From the IMG/VR virus record IMGVR_UViG_3300021962_000005, positions 1 to 56,093 of that record: DNA of 56,093 bases; one strand, written 5' to 3'. The position numbers were made by a program, and so were the translations under genes. Under the pieces are notes generated by a model. That model saw nothing but the letters and a program-made list of their open reading frames with translations, did not search any database and was not told where the DNA came from. The stretch's first letter is position 1. Every line of letters begins with the position of its first letter. Positions 53,761 to 56,093 of the stretch are shown here, one piece after another. This DNA comes from a virus.

Positions 53761-56093
53761 AACTCGTCCTTGCCTGCGTGGAAGTCACGCACAGCCTGCA
53801 CAGCCTCGTCTGATGTCATCTTGCCGGCCCGGTACCAGACGTAGTGGCAAGCAGCCTTCGCGCCAGCCTCTGTAATCATCGCCCGCCGCTTGTCTATCGG
53901 CTGATAGCCCATATCCCCGAGGACGTGCCCGAGCGCCCGAGATCTTAGCGCGTCGCCACCGTCCAACACGATCAGACGATTGAAGTACGTCACGTCGATT
54001 AGGTCCGGCCCCACAATCTCGCAGGCATGTTGGTCGAGCGCCACTTCGACCATATCCCTGTCGTCGCTGACGTTCAGGTCACGCATGCGCATGAGGCCCA
54101 TCGTCATCGGAGCGCGGCCTCGCGGTGAAAAGTCCCCGGACACCTCCCAGTCCTCCAGCATCCGCGCCAGAGCGTCTGGGCGCTTTTCCAAAGTGTCGAA
54201 CAGCTCCGCGAAGTACCGCTCCGTCCCCTTCTCGCCGCCGTGGGCCTCCCACAGCTCCTCCTTGCGCGTGAAGGCCGTCGAGATCACGCAGTAGCGCCGG
54301 TCGTTGTCCGACACGGGGATGGCGTCGGCGTGGTTCGTCATCATCATGTACGAGGTGAAGTTCGGGATATGCTTCTCGTCCTTGCCCTTGTGGATAACAG
54401 TGATTGCATCGTTGCTGATGAGCGGCTTCATTTTGTCAAGTATTGCGTACTTGTTCGTCCCAGCGATGCGAATCTCCTCGACGTTGATCAGGACAGAGCC
54501 CTCGGCCCATCCGGTGAACTCACTATTGATCGCCGTAGTCGAGACCACCTTGGCGGCGGATCCCAGCAGATACTGCATAACTGTAAAGAAATACGTCTTC
54601 CCGTTCCCCTCGATGCCGTGCATCAGCAGCGCCCACTGCACGCGCTTGCCGGGGTTCTGGTAGACGTAGGCCATGAAGTCCATGACGATGCGCCGCTCGC
54701 GCTCGTCGGGCACTGTGCGCCGCAGATGGCCCTGAAACTTATCCACAGCCCGCCGCGCCTCGTCGTCGCCCTCCAGCGTCGCGCAGGGCTCCACGCCGTC
54801 GTCGACGTAAGTGTTGAGCCGGTCTAGTCCGTCCTCGGTTTGGAAGATCGTCCCGCCCCCGGGCCAGTACATCTTGGAGGCGACGGTCGGCAGGTTGCAG
54901 TACTTCGTGACGTAGCTGATCGCGTCCGTCTCGGCGGCGACGCACTCCGGCATGCGGTCGTAGGTCGTCCTGAACGACTGCGCGACGACGGAGTGCCGGA
55001 CGGAGACCCTATCGAAGGTCGCGTCCTTTTGATCATAGACCCAGTCCTGCGCCCACGCCGGAACGTCTTGGGTAATAGGCAACGCCAGTTGATTACCCTT
55101 CTTACCTTTTCCCCTGACCAAGTCCTTCTTGACCTCTGAGAGCGTCATGCCGACGCCCTTGCCGTAATGCTCGTGCAGGATCTTGCAGACCTCCGAACGC
55201 ATGGCTGCAGGCAGGGCGACGTCGCTCAGTCCGAGCACGGCTTCGCGTACTGCTGCGTACTCGGCCTGTGAGGTGACCGTGCGGGCTCGCTCGCGCAGGT
55301 CTTCGACGACGGGGCTGTCTGGGCGCAGGCCGAGGGCCTTGTCGCGGCCGCCGGCCCGCTTGATGACCGTCGCAAGGGTGACGGGGCGCTTGCTGCCGCC
55401 GAAGGAGCGCCACTTGACCGGCATGTGGCGGGGGTCATGCTTGCCGGACTTCGACGACCATGCGAGCCAACGCTGGTAGCCCTCATCGGCCCCCCGGTGC
55501 TGGTGCCAGAGCGCCATGCCGACCGTCAGCCACTCGTCGTAGTCCAGCGGCTCGGCCTCGTAATTGTCCAGCAACGTGTCAATGTCGGCCTCTTCGATGT
55601 CGAGGGGCTGCTCGGCGAGGAGCTGGTCAATGTCGTCGAAGTCGTCGTCCTGCAGATCGTTGAACTGTTCGACCGTGGCCAAGTCGTCGGGCACCGTCCA
55701 CCAATCGTTGCCAATGGCCATAAAGAACGGCTCCGCGCCGGGCTGGTGCGACGGCATGAACATGAGCTGGTTCATGACGTAGGAGCACTTGTCGGGCGTA
55801 CCCAGCCGCAGCTCCGCCGCCAGCCTATCCACGACCGCCGGGTACTCGTCGGCCAGCACGGGGCGCGAGAGGGGCACAACCACCCGCAGGCGGGGCTCCT
55901 CGGGCGTGTGGCGGTAGGTGGAGTAAATGGCCGCGTAGAACAGCGGCCCGGCAATATCAAGGATCCCCAACTGCCCGATCGTCATGTCGACCTTGTCGTA
56001 GTCGAGCACAGCCAAGTGGCGGACGGCGACGTTACCCTTGCGGCCCTTGGACGGGTCAGTCAGCGGCCCCCCAATGAACGAGGCGCGTTTGGC
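53742..56093 (-). CDS. Primase-helicase (AEP primase + SF3 helicase), main part
   Basis: Continuation of the gene starting at 262 on the other side of the circular junction (828 residues in all). Seen in order: an AEP-like primase region with the LDYD acidic pair near residue 76 and a YSTYRHTPEEPR stretch; a PriCT-like region at about 215-295 (DYDEW, WLAWS, KWRSF); and an SF3/DUF5906-type helicase with Walker A GIEGNGKT near residues 538-545 and Walker B VLINVEE near 580. Such proteins synthesise primers and unwind DNA at phage and plasmid replication forks. The gene is convergent with, and overlaps by 19 bases, the metallopeptidase-like gene ending at 53760. An internal perfect DnaA box lies at 54739-54747. 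Confidence 0.88.
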   Translation of the reverse strand, partial: AKRASFIGGPLTDPSKGRKGNVAVRHLAVLDYDKVDMTIGQLGILDIAGPLFYAAIYSTYRHTPEEPRLRVVVPLSRPVLADEYPAVVDRLAAELRLGTPDKCSYVMNQLMFMPSHQPGAEPFFMAIGNDWWTVPDDLATVEQFNDLQDDDFDDIDQLLAEQPLDIEEADIDTLLDNYEAEPLDYDEWLTVGMALWHQHRGADEGYQRWLAWSSKSGKHDPRHMPVKWRSFGGSKRPVTLATVIKRAGGRDKALGLRPDSPVVEDLRERARTVTSQAEYAAVREAVLGLSDVALPAAMRSEVCKILHEHYGKGVGMTLSEVKKDLVRGKGKKGNQLALPITQDVPAWAQDWVYDQKDATFDRVSVRHSVVAQSFRTTYDRMPECVAAETDAISYVTKYCNLPTVASKMYWPGGGTIFQTEDGLDRLNTYVDDGVEPCATLEGDDEARRAVDKFQGHLRRTVPDERERRIVMDFMAYVYQNPGKRVQWALLMHGIEGNGKTYFFTVMQYLLGSAAKVVSTTAINSEFTGWAEGSVLINVEEIRIAGTNKYAILDKMKPLISNDAITVIHKGKDEKHIPNFTSYMMMTNHADAIPVSDNDRRYCVISTAFTRKEELWEAHGGEKGTERYFAELFDTLEKRPDALARMLEDWEVSGDFSPRGRAPMTMGLMRMRDLNVSDDRDMVEVALDQHACEIVGPDLIDVTYFNRLIVLDGGDALRSRALGHVLGDMGYQPIDKRRAMITEAGAKAACHYVWYRAGKMTSDEAVQAVRDFHAGKDEFHDVPF
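54739..54747 (+). promoter_or_regulatory. Perfect DnaA box inside the primase gene
   Basis: The plus strand reads TTATCCACA, an exact DnaA box, within the primase-helicase coding sequence. One 9-mer could arise by chance. It is listed because the other perfect copy (281-289) adjoins the same gene. Confidence 0.4.
55967..56093. repeat. Terminal direct repeat (circular contig overlap), right copy
   Basis: Exact copy of bases 1-127. Read on the minus strand it carries the primase-helicase frame uninterrupted into the left end of the window. It should be counted once when the genome is treated as a circle. Confidence 0.95.

Overview
This window is best read as the complete genome of a lytic podovirus-like tailed phage. 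Bases 1-127 recur exactly as 55967-56093. A 127-base overlap is what a de Bruijn assembler (k=127) leaves when it closes a circle, so the unit is a circular (probably terminally redundant or permuted) genome of about 55,966 bp, and one gene, the primase-helicase, is cut by the window ends. The gene set includes TerS, TerL, an 814-residue portal, scaffold, Mu gpT-like capsid protein, two adaptor-like proteins, huge internal virion proteins and a lysis cassette. No tail sheath, tape measure, integrase, RNA polymerase or tRNA gene was seen. A GapR-like (DUF2312) protein, from a family characteristic of Alphaproteobacteria, points to an alphaproteobacterial host, probably aquatic.

Layout. (1) 579-9338, plus strand: a tightly coupled DNA-metabolism operon with a Cas4/RecB-like nuclease (DUF2800), DUF2815, an HNH endonuclease, a compact family B DNA polymerase, two small nucleases (PD-(D/E)XK-like and VRR-NUC), an SNF2 helicase, DUF6378, a secreted transglycosylase, a tiny membrane protein and a protein ending in a DnaA domain IV. 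(2) 9473-48687, minus strand: the late operon, transcribed leftward from GapR/TerS/TerL/portal through internal proteins, GroES-like protein, scaffold, capsid, adaptors, collagen-like and glycine-rich fibres, a glycosyltransferase, lysis genes, nozzle-like proteins, a GNAT enzyme and a 1581-residue protein with two S74-like segments and a transglycosylase domain. (3) 48928-52903, plus strand: small early genes, four of them each headed by a near-identical promoter/operator/leader hairpin cassette. An iteron array lies among them. (4) 53088-53475: an AT-rich control region with eight copies of an 11-bp motif. (5) Minus strand across the junction: an AEP primase/SF3 helicase preceded by a small HTH protein.

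How it works together. The early cassettes and two small HTH proteins look like a phage regulon. The primase-helicase, family B polymerase, SNF2 helicase, nucleases and DnaA-like protein form the replisome. Perfect DnaA boxes lie beside and inside the primase gene, and two iteron arrays offer alternative origin candidates. The most unusual points are the four-copy early promoter module, the two iteron regions, the DnaA-domain protein with its matching boxes, the phage GapR, and the multi-domain virion transglycosylase. Family names come from recognising motifs by eye; no database search was run.
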